A stretch of DNA of 13,631 nucleotides from an uncultured Eubacteriales bacterium. Its GTDB lineage: Bacteria; Bacillota; Clostridia; Oscillospirales; Oscillospiraceae. The DNA lies in contig USHP01000019.1 of the NCBI GenBank assembly GCA_900554625.1, positions 1 through 13,631 of the forward strand, in the 5' to 3' direction. Position numbers and translations under genes: made by a program. Under the pieces are notes generated by a model that made no database searches, was not told where the DNA came from, and saw only the letters and a list, made by a program, of their open reading frames with translations. Shown here piece after piece: positions 1 to 8,175 of the stretch (position 1 is the stretch's first letter; each line of letters opens with the position of its first letter).

Positions 1-1057
<1,057 letters not shown>

Positions 1058-1063
1058 TGCCAT

Positions 1064-1089
1064 CCCTCCCGGCAAATTCTATGCCGGGA
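1064..1089 (-). promoter_or_regulatory. Hairpin covering the yunB ribosome-binding site
   Basis: On the minus strand an 8-bp perfect stem, TCCCGGCA with TGCCGGGA (1089-1082 with 1074-1067), encloses a 7-base loop. Its 3' arm runs into the Shine-Dalgarno GGGAGGG at 1070-1064, so four of the seven bases are in the stem. No T-run follows, which argues against a terminator. Inference: it may lower yunB translation until ribosomes finishing pcrA or some other event open it. Confidence 0.45.
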
Positions 1090-1101
1090 AAGATATAGAA
1101 A

Positions 1102-3495
1102 TTACAACTTTTTCATATGGGCAGATGCAGTTTTTGCCATAAGTTTTTTGGTACCAATGTCATCAAAGGCAATTTCCAGCAGTGCATCTCCTCCCATTTT
1201 CATGACAGACAAGACCATTCCCTTGCCAAATGCAGCGTGCTGAACCATGTCTCCCTGGTTTAACTCCAGTGTTGGTGCGGTGGGGGTGGATGCAATAGAA
1301 CTAAGGACCGACTTATGCTGGGGTTTCCGTGCAGGTGTACCGTAAGAGCGGTTTTCGTAGGAACGGCTTGTTTCCTGGGGTTTGTGGTATCCACCTTTTT
1401 TTACCATACAGTCTTCCGGGATTTCCTTTAGGAATCGGGATGGTAAGGAGGCAGCAGTTCTTCCGTAGATCATTCTCTGTCTTGCATAAGAAATAGTCAG
1501 GGTCTCTTTGGCTCGGGTAATGGCAACATAGCACAGCCGCCGCTCCTCTTCCATCTCTTCCGTGTCTCCAATGGCACGCATACCAGGGAACAGGCCATCT
1601 TCAAAGCCCACCAAGAACACATGAGGGAATTCCAAGCCCTTGGCCGAGTGCATGGTCATCATGACTACAGCATCGTCGCCTTCGTTATACTGCTCCAAGT
1701 CCGTATACAATGCGATTTCTTCCAGGAAACCTGCCAAAGTGGGGATATCGGCATTTTCTATGTAAGCGTTGATGCTGGATTTTAACTCTCGTACGTTTTC
1801 CAAACGAGTTTTATTCTCTTCCGTATCCTTGCTTTTCAGCATATCCACATAACCGCTGCGGATCAAGAGTTCCTCATAAAAGTCCGGAAGGCTCATCCCA
1901 TCATCCAGCAGCTGCGCAAGCTCCTCCATCAATCCGGAGAATTGGAGAAGCTTTGCCGCAGATTTTTCCAGCGGACCATAATTGTAAGGATCGGATATAA
2001 CATCATAAAGCGGCTTGTGCTCTGCATCGGCCAATCTCGCCGCAGTTTCGATGGTTTTTGCGCCAATTCCCCGAGGGGGATTGTTTATAATCCGCTTCAG
2101 GCGCAGATCATCGCTGCGATTGTTGATGACGCACAAATACGACAGCATATCCTTGACTTCCGCCCGGTCAAAGAATCGTGTTCCGCCAATGACCCGGTAC
2201 GGAATTCCATTTCGCTTCAACGCATATTCCAAAGCGTTGGATTGGGCATTGGTACGATACAAAATGGCGTAGTCTTTGAATTGCTTTCCACGGGAACCAG
2301 CCAGGATTTTTCCAGAGACAAAGTTGCCCTCTGTCCCTTCGTCACTGGCTTCATAGACCGTGATGGGCTGACCCTGACCGTTCGCCGTCCAAAGCTTCTT
2401 TCCTTTTCGACCCAAGTTGTGCGAGATTACCGCATTGGCCGCATTTAGGATGGACTGGCTGGAACGGTAATTTTGTTCCAAGCGAATGGTGCGGCTGCCC
2501 CGGTACTGCTTTTCGAAATTCAGGATATTTTCAATGGTGGCTCCCCGGAACCGATAAATACTCTGGTCGTCATCACCAACGACGCAGACATTTTCATATC
2601 CGCCTGCCAGCAAGGATGTCAGCAAGTACTGGGTATGGTTGGTGTCCTGATACTCATCCACCAGCACATATCGGAATTTTCTCTGGTAGTAGTTTCTGAC
2701 GTCCTCGTGCTCCTGCAAAAGCTTGACTGTCACATAAATCAAGTCATCAAAATCCAGGGCATTATTATCTTTCAAGCGGGTCTGGTATTGAAGATACGCC
2801 TTGGCGATGTGTTTCGCCCGAATATCCCCATTCTGCTCTGCTCGATCCAGCATTTCCTGTGGGGAAACCATTTTATCCTTTTCCTTACTAATTGCTCCCA
2901 GGACATACTTGGGCGGAAAGGTCTTATCATCCAGCCCCATATCCCGGAGAATTTCTTTCATAATCCGCTCAGAATCTGCAGTATCATAAATCGTAAAGCT
3001 TTTAGTATATCCCATCCGCTCAATATCCCGCCGAAGAATGCGGCAGCAAGCAGAGTGGAAGGTCATCGCCCAGATATCCTGAGCACCTTCTCCTAGCAGC
3101 GCAGAAAGTCGCTCTTTCAATTCATTTGCAGCTTTATTTGTGAAGGTAATGGCAATAATGCTCCAAGGCACAGCAGGCTCCACTCCGCACAGGAGATCGG
3201 CACGACGGCTGTCCAATTCCGAAGGTTCCTCACTCAATGTCTCCAGAAAGCGTACATCTTCCTCTGTTACCGTGTCCGGTATTTCCTGACAATCGCTGCC
3301 GCGTCCGAAGCGCATGATATTGGCGATACGATTGATCAGTACAGTGGTTTTGCCGCTGCCAGCGCCTGCCAAAAGAAGCAGCGGTCCCTCTGTTGTCAGA
3401 ACCGCTTCCTGCTGCATGGGATTGAGCAAACGAAATTGCCGGGCAATATAAGCCCGGCGGGCAGAGAGAAAGCGGGATTGATATTGTTCTGTCAT
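1102..3495 (-). CDS. pcrA: ATP-dependent DNA helicase PcrA (UvrD/Rep family, SF1A)
   Basis: PcrA is a 3'-to-5' helicase acting in repair, in removing RecA filaments and in clearing stalled replication or transcription complexes. The 797-residue protein has all expected motifs: NPMQQEAV (Q motif, 25-32), Walker A AGAGSGKT (43-50), AITFTNKAA (115-123), DEYQDTN (280-286), GDDDQSIYRFRGA (307-319), LEQNYRS (339-345), TMHSAKGLEF (614-623) and YVAITRAK (656-663). The C-terminus (about 745-797, GDMVQHAAFGKGMV) is the Tudor-like module that in Bacillus binds RNA polymerase. Between motifs I and Ia lies an acidic stretch (about 62-109), roughly 42 residues longer than in B. subtilis PcrA. ATG 3495 has AGGTG seven bases upstream. 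It follows sigF by 69 bases and precedes yunB and ligA, matching the known pcrA-ligA linkage. Confidence 0.97.
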   Translation of the reverse strand: MTEQYQSRFLSARRAYIARQFRLLNPMQQEAVLTTEGPLLLLAGAGSGKTTVLINRIANIMRFGRGSDCQEIPDTVTEEDVRFLETLSEEPSELDSRRADLLCGVEPAVPWSIIAITFTNKAANELKERLSALLGEGAQDIWAMTFHSACCRILRRDIERMGYTKSFTIYDTADSERIMKEILRDMGLDDKTFPPKYVLGAISKEKDKMVSPQEMLDRAEQNGDIRAKHIAKAYLQYQTRLKDNNALDFDDLIYVTVKLLQEHEDVRNYYQRKFRYVLVDEYQDTNHTQYLLTSLLAGGYENVCVVGDDDQSIYRFRGATIENILNFEKQYRGSRTIRLEQNYRSSQSILNAANAVISHNLGRKGKKLWTANGQGQPITVYEASDEGTEGNFVSGKILAGSRGKQFKDYAILYRTNAQSNALEYALKRNGIPYRVIGGTRFFDRAEVKDMLSYLCVINNRSDDLRLKRIINNPPRGIGAKTIETAARLADAEHKPLYDVISDPYNYGPLEKSAAKLLQFSGLMEELAQLLDDGMSLPDFYEELLIRSGYVDMLKSKDTEENKTRLENVRELKSSINAYIENADIPTLAGFLEEIALYTDLEQYNEGDDAVVMMTMHSAKGLEFPHVFLVGFEDGLFPGMRAIGDTEEMEEERRLCYVAITRAKETLTISYARQRMIYGRTAASLPSRFLKEIPEDCMVKKGGYHKPQETSRSYENRSYGTPARKPQHKSVLSSIASTPTAPTLELNQGDMVQHAAFGKGMVLSVMKMGGDALLEIAFDDIGTKKLMAKTASAHMKKL

Positions 3496-3527
3496 AGTTG
3501 CACCTGTCCATATTCCATGATGCGACT

Positions 3528-3556
3528 ATTTTACTCCATTTTCCGCAAAAGGTAAA
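3528..3556 (-). promoter_or_regulatory. Possible sigma-A-type promoter for pcrA
   Basis: In the 69-base gap between sigF and pcrA, TTTACC (3556-3551) and TAAAAT (3533-3528) are separated by exactly 17 bases on the minus strand. These match four of six and five of six consensus bases. No hairpin terminator is visible after sigF, so pcrA could also receive readthrough from spoIIA. Confidence 0.5.
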
Positions 3557-3564
3557 GAGATAAT

Positions 3565-4269
3565 TTACGCCATCAGTTCTCGCAGAAGACCCAATGCTTT
3601 CTTTTCAATTCTGGATACCTGCACCTGGCTGACATCCATAACTTTTGCCACCCGCTGCTGGGTCAGACAGTGAAAATAGCGTAGCTTGATCACCGTCTTT
3701 TCTCGCTCTGGCAGGGCTTCAATTGCCTGGCGCAATGCAATCTTTTCTACCAGCCCTTCTTCCGATTCCGTATCCGTCAGAATATTTTCCAGTGAAAAAC
3801 CCTCTTCACCGGTTTGCTTTTGAATAGACTCCGTAGCCGCAGTGGCAGTTTCGGCCAAAGCAATTTCTTCCGGGGAAAATCCGGTTTGCCGGGAGATTTC
3901 CTGAATGGTAGGCTCTCTGCCCAAAGCGGATGTCAGTCGATTCCGTGTGGCTTTGATGGTGGCTGATTGCTCTTTCAGACTTCTCGAAACTTTTACTGCG
4001 CCGTCATCCCGGAGAAACCGTCGAATTTCTCCCGCAATTTTCGGGACTGCATAAGTAGAAAACTGGGTGCCATATTCCAAATCAAAACCTTCTACGGCTT
4101 TCAAAAAGCCCAGGCATCCCAGCTGATACAGATCGTCAGCCTCCGTCCCCCGTCCCATGAATCGTCTGGCAACGGACCAGATTAAGCCGGAATTCTCCTC
4201 TACCAGCTGCTGTGTAGCGTCCCGATTTCCTGACTGGGATTGACGGATCAGCTCTTCCAGACCAGTCAT
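3565..4269 (-). CDS. sigF: Forespore-specific RNA polymerase sigma factor SigF (SpoIIAC)
   Basis: Sigma-F directs RNA polymerase to early forespore genes after asymmetric division. The 234-residue protein has sigma-70 region 2 with DDLYQLGCLGFLKAVEGFDLEYGTQ-type sequence (45-69) and FSTYAVPKIAGEIRRFLRDDG (70-90), a region 3 segment REPTIQEISRQTGFSPEE (118-135), and region 4 with LPEREKTVIKLRYF (186-199) followed by the helix-turn-helix (about 203-222). It could be confused with SigG. Two observations favour SigF: it is the third gene behind spoIIAA and spoIIAB, and it lacks the longer N-terminal extension of SigG. Its ATG overlaps the spoIIAB stop by four bases (ATGA), so synthesis is likely coupled to that of its inhibitor. 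Regulation by SpoIIAB binding is known for the family. Confidence 0.96.
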   Translation of the reverse strand: MTGLEELIRQSQSGNRDATQQLVEENSGLIWSVARRFMGRGTEADDLYQLGCLGFLKAVEGFDLEYGTQFSTYAVPKIAGEIRRFLRDDGAVKVSRSLKEQSATIKATRNRLTSALGREPTIQEISRQTGFSPEEIALAETATAATESIQKQTGEEGFSLENILTDTESEEGLVEKIALRQAIEALPEREKTVIKLRYFHCLTQQRVAKVMDVSQVQVSRIEKKALGLLRELMA

Positions 4270-4697
4270 TGCCGTCTCAGCAGCTTCCGCCGCATATGTA
4301 CCGTGGTTCCCTTTCCTGGTTTCGAACTGATTTCCAAGTTGGTCATAAAGCTTTCCATAATGGTAAAGCCCATACCGCTGCGTTCATTTCCGCCTGTGGT
4401 ATAGGCCGGGCGCCGCGCCTGCTCCACATCTGCAATGCCAATTCCTTTATCTTTGACCACGATATCCAGCACATTGTCCTTTAAAATCCGGCAGCGCAGG
4501 GTGATATTCCCCAATTTTTCCGGGTAAGCATGTACAATGCAATTGGTAACGGCCTCTGATACTGCCGTCCGGATATCCCCCAATTCTTCTAACGTTGGGT
4601 CCATCTGTGCGGCAAAGCAGGCTACAGCTGACCGGGCAAATGCCTCATTGCTGGATTTGCTGGGGAAATCCAAAATCATATAATTATCAAATTTCAT
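4266..4697 (-). CDS. spoIIAB: Anti-sigma-F factor and serine kinase SpoIIAB
   Basis: SpoIIAB is a GHKL-fold protein that holds sigma-F inactive with ATP bound and phosphorylates SpoIIAA. The 143 residues carry the N box EAVTN (48-52; Glu48 as probable catalytic base and Asn52 as magnesium ligand), the G1 box DKGIG (83-87) and the G2 region RSGMGFTIME (106-115). The end GKGTTVHM (128-135) is typical of the fold. Length and motif spacing fit the family. It starts at ATG 4697, inside the spoIIAA stop (ATGA overlap), and ends four bases into sigF, so the three partners should be made in fixed proportion. Nothing in it appears truncated or altered. Confidence 0.96.
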   Translation of the reverse strand: MKFDNYMILDFPSKSSNEAFARSAVACFAAQMDPTLEELGDIRTAVSEAVTNCIVHAYPEKLGNITLRCRILKDNVLDIVVKDKGIGIADVEQARRPAYTTGGNERSGMGFTIMESFMTNLEISSKPGKGTTVHMRRKLLRRQ

Positions 4698-5011
4698 GAC
4701 ACAGCCTCCTTGATTTCCACCAATTTATCAATTCCAGACGCTTGGAATACCCGCATGGGCTGAGGTGCAATTCCGGTAAGCAAAAGCTTTCCTTCAATTT
4801 GAGTCATATTGCGAAGGGCATTGATTACCACCGCAATGCCAGAGGAATCCACAAAAGAAACCTCCTCAAAGTCCAACACACAAACCTGTGGCGTGTACGC
4901 CTCAATTTTAGCAGCAATAGCTTGGATATAGGATTTGGCGCAGTGGTGGTCAATTTCTCCGGTGAGTGCCACTGTCAGCCGTCCCTCCTCCAAAAAACTG
5001 GTAAAGTGCAT
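4694..5011 (-). CDS. spoIIAA: Anti-anti-sigma-F factor SpoIIAA
   Basis: SpoIIAA is a small STAS-domain protein whose unphosphorylated form binds SpoIIAB and frees sigma-F; the phosphatase SpoIIE reactivates it. The 105-residue product has the STAS pattern VALTGEIDHH (14-23), VCVLDFEEVSFVDSSGIAVV (43-62) and LLLTGIAP (76-83). In the DSSG motif, Ser57 corresponds to the residue phosphorylated by SpoIIAB in B. subtilis (Ser58). A longer reading from 5110 exists, but ATG 5011 is clearly the start: AGGAGG sits six to seven bases upstream, and the extra N-terminal residues would be encoded by the terminator and palindrome region. It is the first gene of the operon. Confidence 0.95.
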   Translation of the reverse strand: MHFTSFLEEGRLTVALTGEIDHHCAKSYIQAIAAKIEAYTPQVCVLDFEEVSFVDSSGIAVVINALRNMTQIEGKLLLTGIAPQPMRVFQASGIDKLVEIKEAVS

Positions 5012-5042
5012 ACTTTTCCTCCTTTGTTCGATTTCTACACAT

Positions 5043-5048
5043 AGTATA
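5043..5048 (-). promoter_or_regulatory. Candidate -10 element for the spoIIA operon
   Basis: TATACT lies 32 bases before the spoIIAA start and directly abuts the downstream edge of a 14-bp palindrome. With a 17-base spacer, the -35 position would be CTGCAA, inside the palindrome loop and only a half match. In B. subtilis this operon is driven by sigma-H with Spo0A; I could not find a convincing sigma-H promoter or Spo0A box here. Confidence 0.3.
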
Positions 5049-5049
5049 A

Positions 5050-5085
5050 AATCCCATTTCCGAAATTGCAGTCGGAAATGGGATT
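5050..5085 (-). repeat. Perfect 14-bp inverted repeat upstream of spoIIAA
   Basis: The arms at 5050-5063 and 5072-5085 are exact reverse complements (AATCCCATTTCCGA on the minus strand pairs with TCGGAAATGGGATT) around an 8-base loop. It sits between the valS terminator and the spoIIAA ribosome site. Only four Ts follow on the minus strand, so it could be a weak second terminator for valS, an operator over the spoIIA promoter, or an RNA element in the leader. Confidence 0.8.
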
Positions 5086-5090
5086 GATAG

Positions 5091-5129
5091 AAAAAATGGC
5101 TGAGGCGCAAACCGTAAGTTTGCGCCTCA
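5091..5129 (-). terminator. Rho-independent terminator of valS
   Basis: Eight bases after the valS stop, a perfect 12-bp stem (TGAGGCGCAAAC with GTTTGCGCCTCA, 5101-5112 and 5118-5129) with a 5-base loop is followed, after a short gap, by six Ts on the minus strand (5096-5091). It separates valS from the spoIIA operon. Confidence 0.9.
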
Positions 5130-5136
5130 AAATGGA

Positions 5137-7779
5137 TTATTTTAATTTGCTCATAGCCTCTTGGCTTTGCTCCAAGCTGGCAATCAAATCCCGGGCTTTC
5201 TGAGCCTTCTCCCGCTCAGCATTTACTACTGCTTCCGGAGCACGGGAGATGAAGTTTTCATTCTTCAGCTTACCCTCCAGAGAGGCCAGATTCTTTCTCG
5301 CCTTCTCCAGCTCCTTCGCAATCCGCTCCAGTTCTTTTGCGACATCTACCAGCTGGCCCATGGGAATATACAGCTTGGCATCCGCAGTTGCACAGGTTAC
5401 CATGCCATCCAGGTTCTCGGGTTCCCGATCCAGGAGCGTTACCTGATCGGCATAGGCCAAACGCTGGATAAAGCCTTCGCCTTCCGTAAATACTTCCCGC
5501 TTGGCTGTCAGGACATAAAGCGCAGCCTTCTTGCTGGGCGGTACATTCATTTCCGCACGACGGTTACGAATGGCCCGGATCGCATTCATAACGGACTCCA
5601 TGTGGCTTTCTTCCGTCTTAAATGCCAGGTCTTCCCGGTATTCCGGCCATTTGGCAACAATCAGCGCTTCTCCATCATGGGGTAGGCTCTGCCAGATTTC
5701 CTCAGTGATGAAGGGCATAAACGGATGCAGCAGCCGCAGCACCTGGTCCAGCACATAAACCAGAACTGCCATGGCAGTCTCCTTGCGCTCGGCATCCTCG
5801 GAATACAGGCGAGCTTTCGTCAGCTCGATATACCAGTCACAATAGGTATCCCAGATAAAGTCATATACTTTCTGGACAGCAACACCCAGCTCGTATTTTT
5901 CCAGGTTTTCAGTGACTTCGGAAATCAGCGTATTGAGCTTGCTGAGTACCCACTTATCCGCGATTTCCAGTTTCTGCATTTCCGGAAGACCGGTGGATGC
6001 GTTTTCTCCCAGGTTCATCATGACGTAGCGAGAAGCGTTCCAGAGCTTGTTGGCAAAATTGCGCATAGCTTCGCAGCGCTCCACATAGAAACGCATATCA
6101 TTTCCGGGAGAGTTACCGGTGACCATATTCATCCGCAAGGCATCGCAGCCGTATTTATCAATCATCTCCAGCGGATCAATGCCGTTGCCCAAAGATTTGG
6201 ACATCTTCCGTCCCTGATTATCCCGGACCAAGCCATGGATCAGCACGGTGTGGAAGGGCGTCTTGCCGGTATGGGCGCAGCCAGAGAAGATCATTCTGGC
6301 AACCCAGAAGAAAATAATGTCATAGCCGGTGACCAAAACATCAGTGGGATAGAAATAATTCAGATCCTCGGTTTTTTCCGGCCAACCCAGAGTCTCAAAG
6401 GGCCACAGGGCAGAGCTGAACCAAGTATCCAGCACATCCGGATCTCGTTCAATCCGGGTGCTGCCGCACTTTTCACACTTGCAGGCATCTTCCCGGGATA
6501 CAGTAATGTGGCCGCAATCTGCACAGGTCCAGGCGGGAATCTGATGTCCCCACCACAGCTGACGGGAGATACACCAGTCGCGGACATTTTCCATCCAATT
6601 CAGGTAGGTCTTGCTGAACCGCTCCGGGACAAACTTGGTTTCGTTCTCTTTCACAACCCGAATAGCCTCTTCAGCCAGCGGCTTCATCTTGACAAACCAC
6701 TGGGCAGAAATGATCGGCTCCACATCCTTATGACAGCGATAGCAAGTGCCAACGTTGTGACTGTAGTCTTCTACTTTGACCAGGTAGCCGCCGGCCTCCA
6801 GATCGGCAACAATGGCCTTACGGGCATCATAGCGGTCCATTCCTTCGTACTTTCCGCCCAACTCGTTAACCTTACCATTGTCATCCAGAACACGGATCAC
6901 TTCCAGATTGTGCCGCAGACCAACTTCAAAGTCGTTAGGATCATGGGCAGGCGTCATCTTGACACAGCCGGTGCCAAACTCCATCTCTGCATAGTCATCG
7001 GCAACAACCGGGATTTCTTTGTTCACTAGAGGCAGAATGACTTTCTTTCCCACGATCGAGCGATAGCGCTCATCGTTGGGGTTGACACAGACACCGGTAT
7101 CGCCCAGCATGGTTTCCGGACGGGTAGTAGCTACAACCACTTCCCCGCTGCCATCGGCCAAGGGATAGCGAATATGCCACAGATGACCGGGCTTGTCCAC
7201 ATACTCCACTTCCGCATCAGAAAGTGCAGTGACACAGTTGGGGCACCAGTTGATGATTCGGCTGCCCTTGTAAATCAAGCCCTTTTCATACAGGGACACA
7301 AATACTTCCCGGACAGCTTTGGAACATCCTTCGTCCATAGTAAAGCGGGCACGATCCCAATCACAGGAGGCACCCAGCTTCTTCTGCTGCTCCACAATCC
7401 GGTTTCCGTATTTATATTTCCAATCCCATACCCGTTCCAGGAACTTCTCCCGGCCCAGATCATAACGGGTCAGACCTTCTTTTCTGAGTTCCTCTTCTAC
7501 CTTAATCTGTGTAGCAATGCCGGCATGGTCAACACCAGGCACCCACAAGGCATTATAACCCTGCATCCGCTTAAACCGGATCAACGTATCCTGAAGCGTT
7601 GCATCCATGGCGTGACCCATATGCAGCTGACCGGTGACATTGGGTGGGGGCATGACAATGGTAAACGGCTTTTTCCCTTCCTCCCGCTTGGCGTGGAAGT
7701 AGCCGCCTTGCTGCCACATTTCGTAGATCTTCGATTCTACCTGCTGCGGCTCATAGACTTTTGGTAATTCTCTGGCCAT
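5137..7779 (-). CDS. valS: Valyl-tRNA synthetase
   Basis: ValRS charges tRNA-Val with valine and edits misactivated threonine. The 880-residue protein is a full-length class I synthetase: HIGH-type signature HMGH (53-56) within [13 protein letters not shown], editing-domain motifs [12 protein letters not shown] (218-229) and [15 protein letters not shown] (269-283), and KMSKS (525-529). Two pairs of cysteines, CYRC (346-349) and CADC (419-422), and a further CKCEKC (433-438) suggest bound zinc. The anticodon-binding region follows, and the last 65 or so residues ([21 protein letters not shown] onward) form the tRNA-binding coiled coil typical of ValRS. ATG 7779 has AAGGAG about eight bases upstream. 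A T-box leader precedes it and a strong terminator ends it, so it is probably transcribed alone. It is distinguished from IleRS by length and by the C-terminal coiled coil. Confidence 0.98.
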   Translation of the reverse strand: MARELPKVYEPQQVESKIYEMWQQGGYFHAKREEGKKPFTIVMPPPNVTGQLHMGHAMDATLQDTLIRFKRMQGYNALWVPGVDHAGIATQIKVEEELRKEGLTRYDLGREKFLERVWDWKYKYGNRIVEQQKKLGASCDWDRARFTMDEGCSKAVREVFVSLYEKGLIYKGSRIINWCPNCVTALSDAEVEYVDKPGHLWHIRYPLADGSGEVVVATTRPETMLGDTGVCVNPNDERYRSIVGKKVILPLVNKEIPVVADDYAEMEFGTGCVKMTPAHDPNDFEVGLRHNLEVIRVLDDNGKVNELGGKYEGMDRYDARKAIVADLEAGGYLVKVEDYSHNVGTCYRCHKDVEPIISAQWFVKMKPLAEEAIRVVKENETKFVPERFSKTYLNWMENVRDWCISRQLWWGHQIPAWTCADCGHITVSREDACKCEKCGSTRIERDPDVLDTWFSSALWPFETLGWPEKTEDLNYFYPTDVLVTGYDIIFFWVARMIFSGCAHTGKTPFHTVLIHGLVRDNQGRKMSKSLGNGIDPLEMIDKYGCDALRMNMVTGNSPGNDMRFYVERCEAMRNFANKLWNASRYVMMNLGENASTGLPEMQKLEIADKWVLSKLNTLISEVTENLEKYELGVAVQKVYDFIWDTYCDWYIELTKARLYSEDAERKETAMAVLVYVLDQVLRLLHPFMPFITEEIWQSLPHDGEALIVAKWPEYREDLAFKTEESHMESVMNAIRAIRNRRAEMNVPPSKKAALYVLTAKREVFTEGEGFIQRLAYADQVTLLDREPENLDGMVTCATADAKLYIPMGQLVDVAKELERIAKELEKARKNLASLEGKLKNENFISRAPEAVVNAEREKAQKARDLIASLEQSQEAMSKLK

Positions 7780-7795
7780 GTTTTCTACTCCTTTT

Positions 7796-7832
7796 CAAAT
7801 AGAAATGCCCTGAACGCATTAGCGTTCAGGGC
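7796..7832 (-). terminator. Regulated terminator of the valS T-box
   Basis: An 11-bp stem GCCCTGAACGC with GCGTTCAGGGC (7832-7822 and 7817-7807) and a 4-base loop is followed by a T-rich tract ATTTCTATTT, 17-28 bases before the valS start. It lies just after the T-box sequence, where the competing antiterminator would form. Confidence 0.88.
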
Positions 7833-8029
7833 GAAAAATACACTTTCCGCGGTACCACCTGAATTCCCATCCGGGCACTTGACAGCTATAACGGGCAGAC
7901 CCGTATCGTCTTACTTCATTCAGACAATCCGCTCCGGGATGACCATCTGCTTCCTTCCGTATGCCCTCTCACCTTCCGGACACTCTCTGAACGGCGCTGA
8001 AAGCAGAACCTTCCCATCTACGCATTTAC
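7796..8029 (-). promoter_or_regulatory. T-box riboswitch leader of valS (probable GUC specifier)
   Basis: This untranslated leader fills most of the 396-base gap between valS and the divergent glycosyltransferase. On the minus strand it has the Stem I signature CAGAGAGTG followed by GGTGAGAG (the AG-bulge and distal-loop region, about 7990-7960). The arms CTGCTTTC and GGAAGCAG frame the specifier loop, and the T-box sequence is AGGTGGTACCGCGG (7860-7847). The specifier loop reads AUG-GUC-A before UCCC, giving a valine GUC codon at 7943-7941. The UGGU bulge (7857-7854) would pair with the ACCA end of tRNA-Val. Uncharged tRNA-Val should stabilise the antiterminator and allow valS transcription. 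The overall call is firm; the exact specifier is inferred from position. Confidence 0.93.
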
Positions 8030-8035
8030 TTTTAT

Positions 8036-8064
8036 AAAGTATCATACATTCTCTTGACTGTCAA
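8036..8064 (-). promoter_or_regulatory. Promoter of the valS T-box transcript
   Basis: A perfect -35 TTGACA (8064-8059) is followed by 17 bases and the -10 TACTTT (8041-8036) on the minus strand. Transcription would begin near 8029, just ahead of Stem I of the T-box. The -10 is a weak match, but spacing and position fit. Confidence 0.7.
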
Positions 8065-8116
8065 CAAAAGATAGAAAAAAGACTGGATAATTCAAAAACT
8101 GTTTTCACACTTTCCC

Positions 8117-8145
8117 TTGACGCATGGAAAATTCTTTCCTATAAT
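8117..8145 (+). promoter_or_regulatory. Sigma-A-type promoter of the family 2 glycosyltransferase
   Basis: TTGACG (8117-8122), a 17-base spacer and a perfect TATAAT (8140-8145) lie 30 bases before the ATG. This is close to the housekeeping consensus and diverges from the valS promoter some 50 bases away. Confidence 0.88.
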
Positions 8146-8175
8146 GAGACAAACAACGAATTGTGAGATGATGAT

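Noticed and set aside
1076..1083. CATAGAAT resembling a sigma-E -10 element upstream of yunB
   Set aside because: No matching -35 element was found at proper spacing, and the start of transcription would fall inside the ribosome-binding site.
1942..3096. Plus-strand open frames of 168 and 207 codons opposite pcrA
   Set aside because: They are antisense shadows of pcrA, with no ribosome site or family-like pattern.
5012..5110. Longer N-terminus for SpoIIAA beginning at 5110
   Set aside because: The extension would translate the terminator and palindrome, while ATG 5011 has an ideal AGGAGG and gives the normal family length.
5012..5136. Sigma-H promoter or Spo0A boxes expected for spoIIA
   Set aside because: I looked for AGGA-type -35 with GAAT -10 and TGTCGAA boxes and found only partial matches such as GTCGGAA; not reported as a site.
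5725..7029. A 434-codon plus-strand open frame opposite valS
   Set aside because: It lies wholly antisense to the unmistakable ValRS gene, its translation resembles no family, and long antisense frames are expected opposite codon-biased genes.
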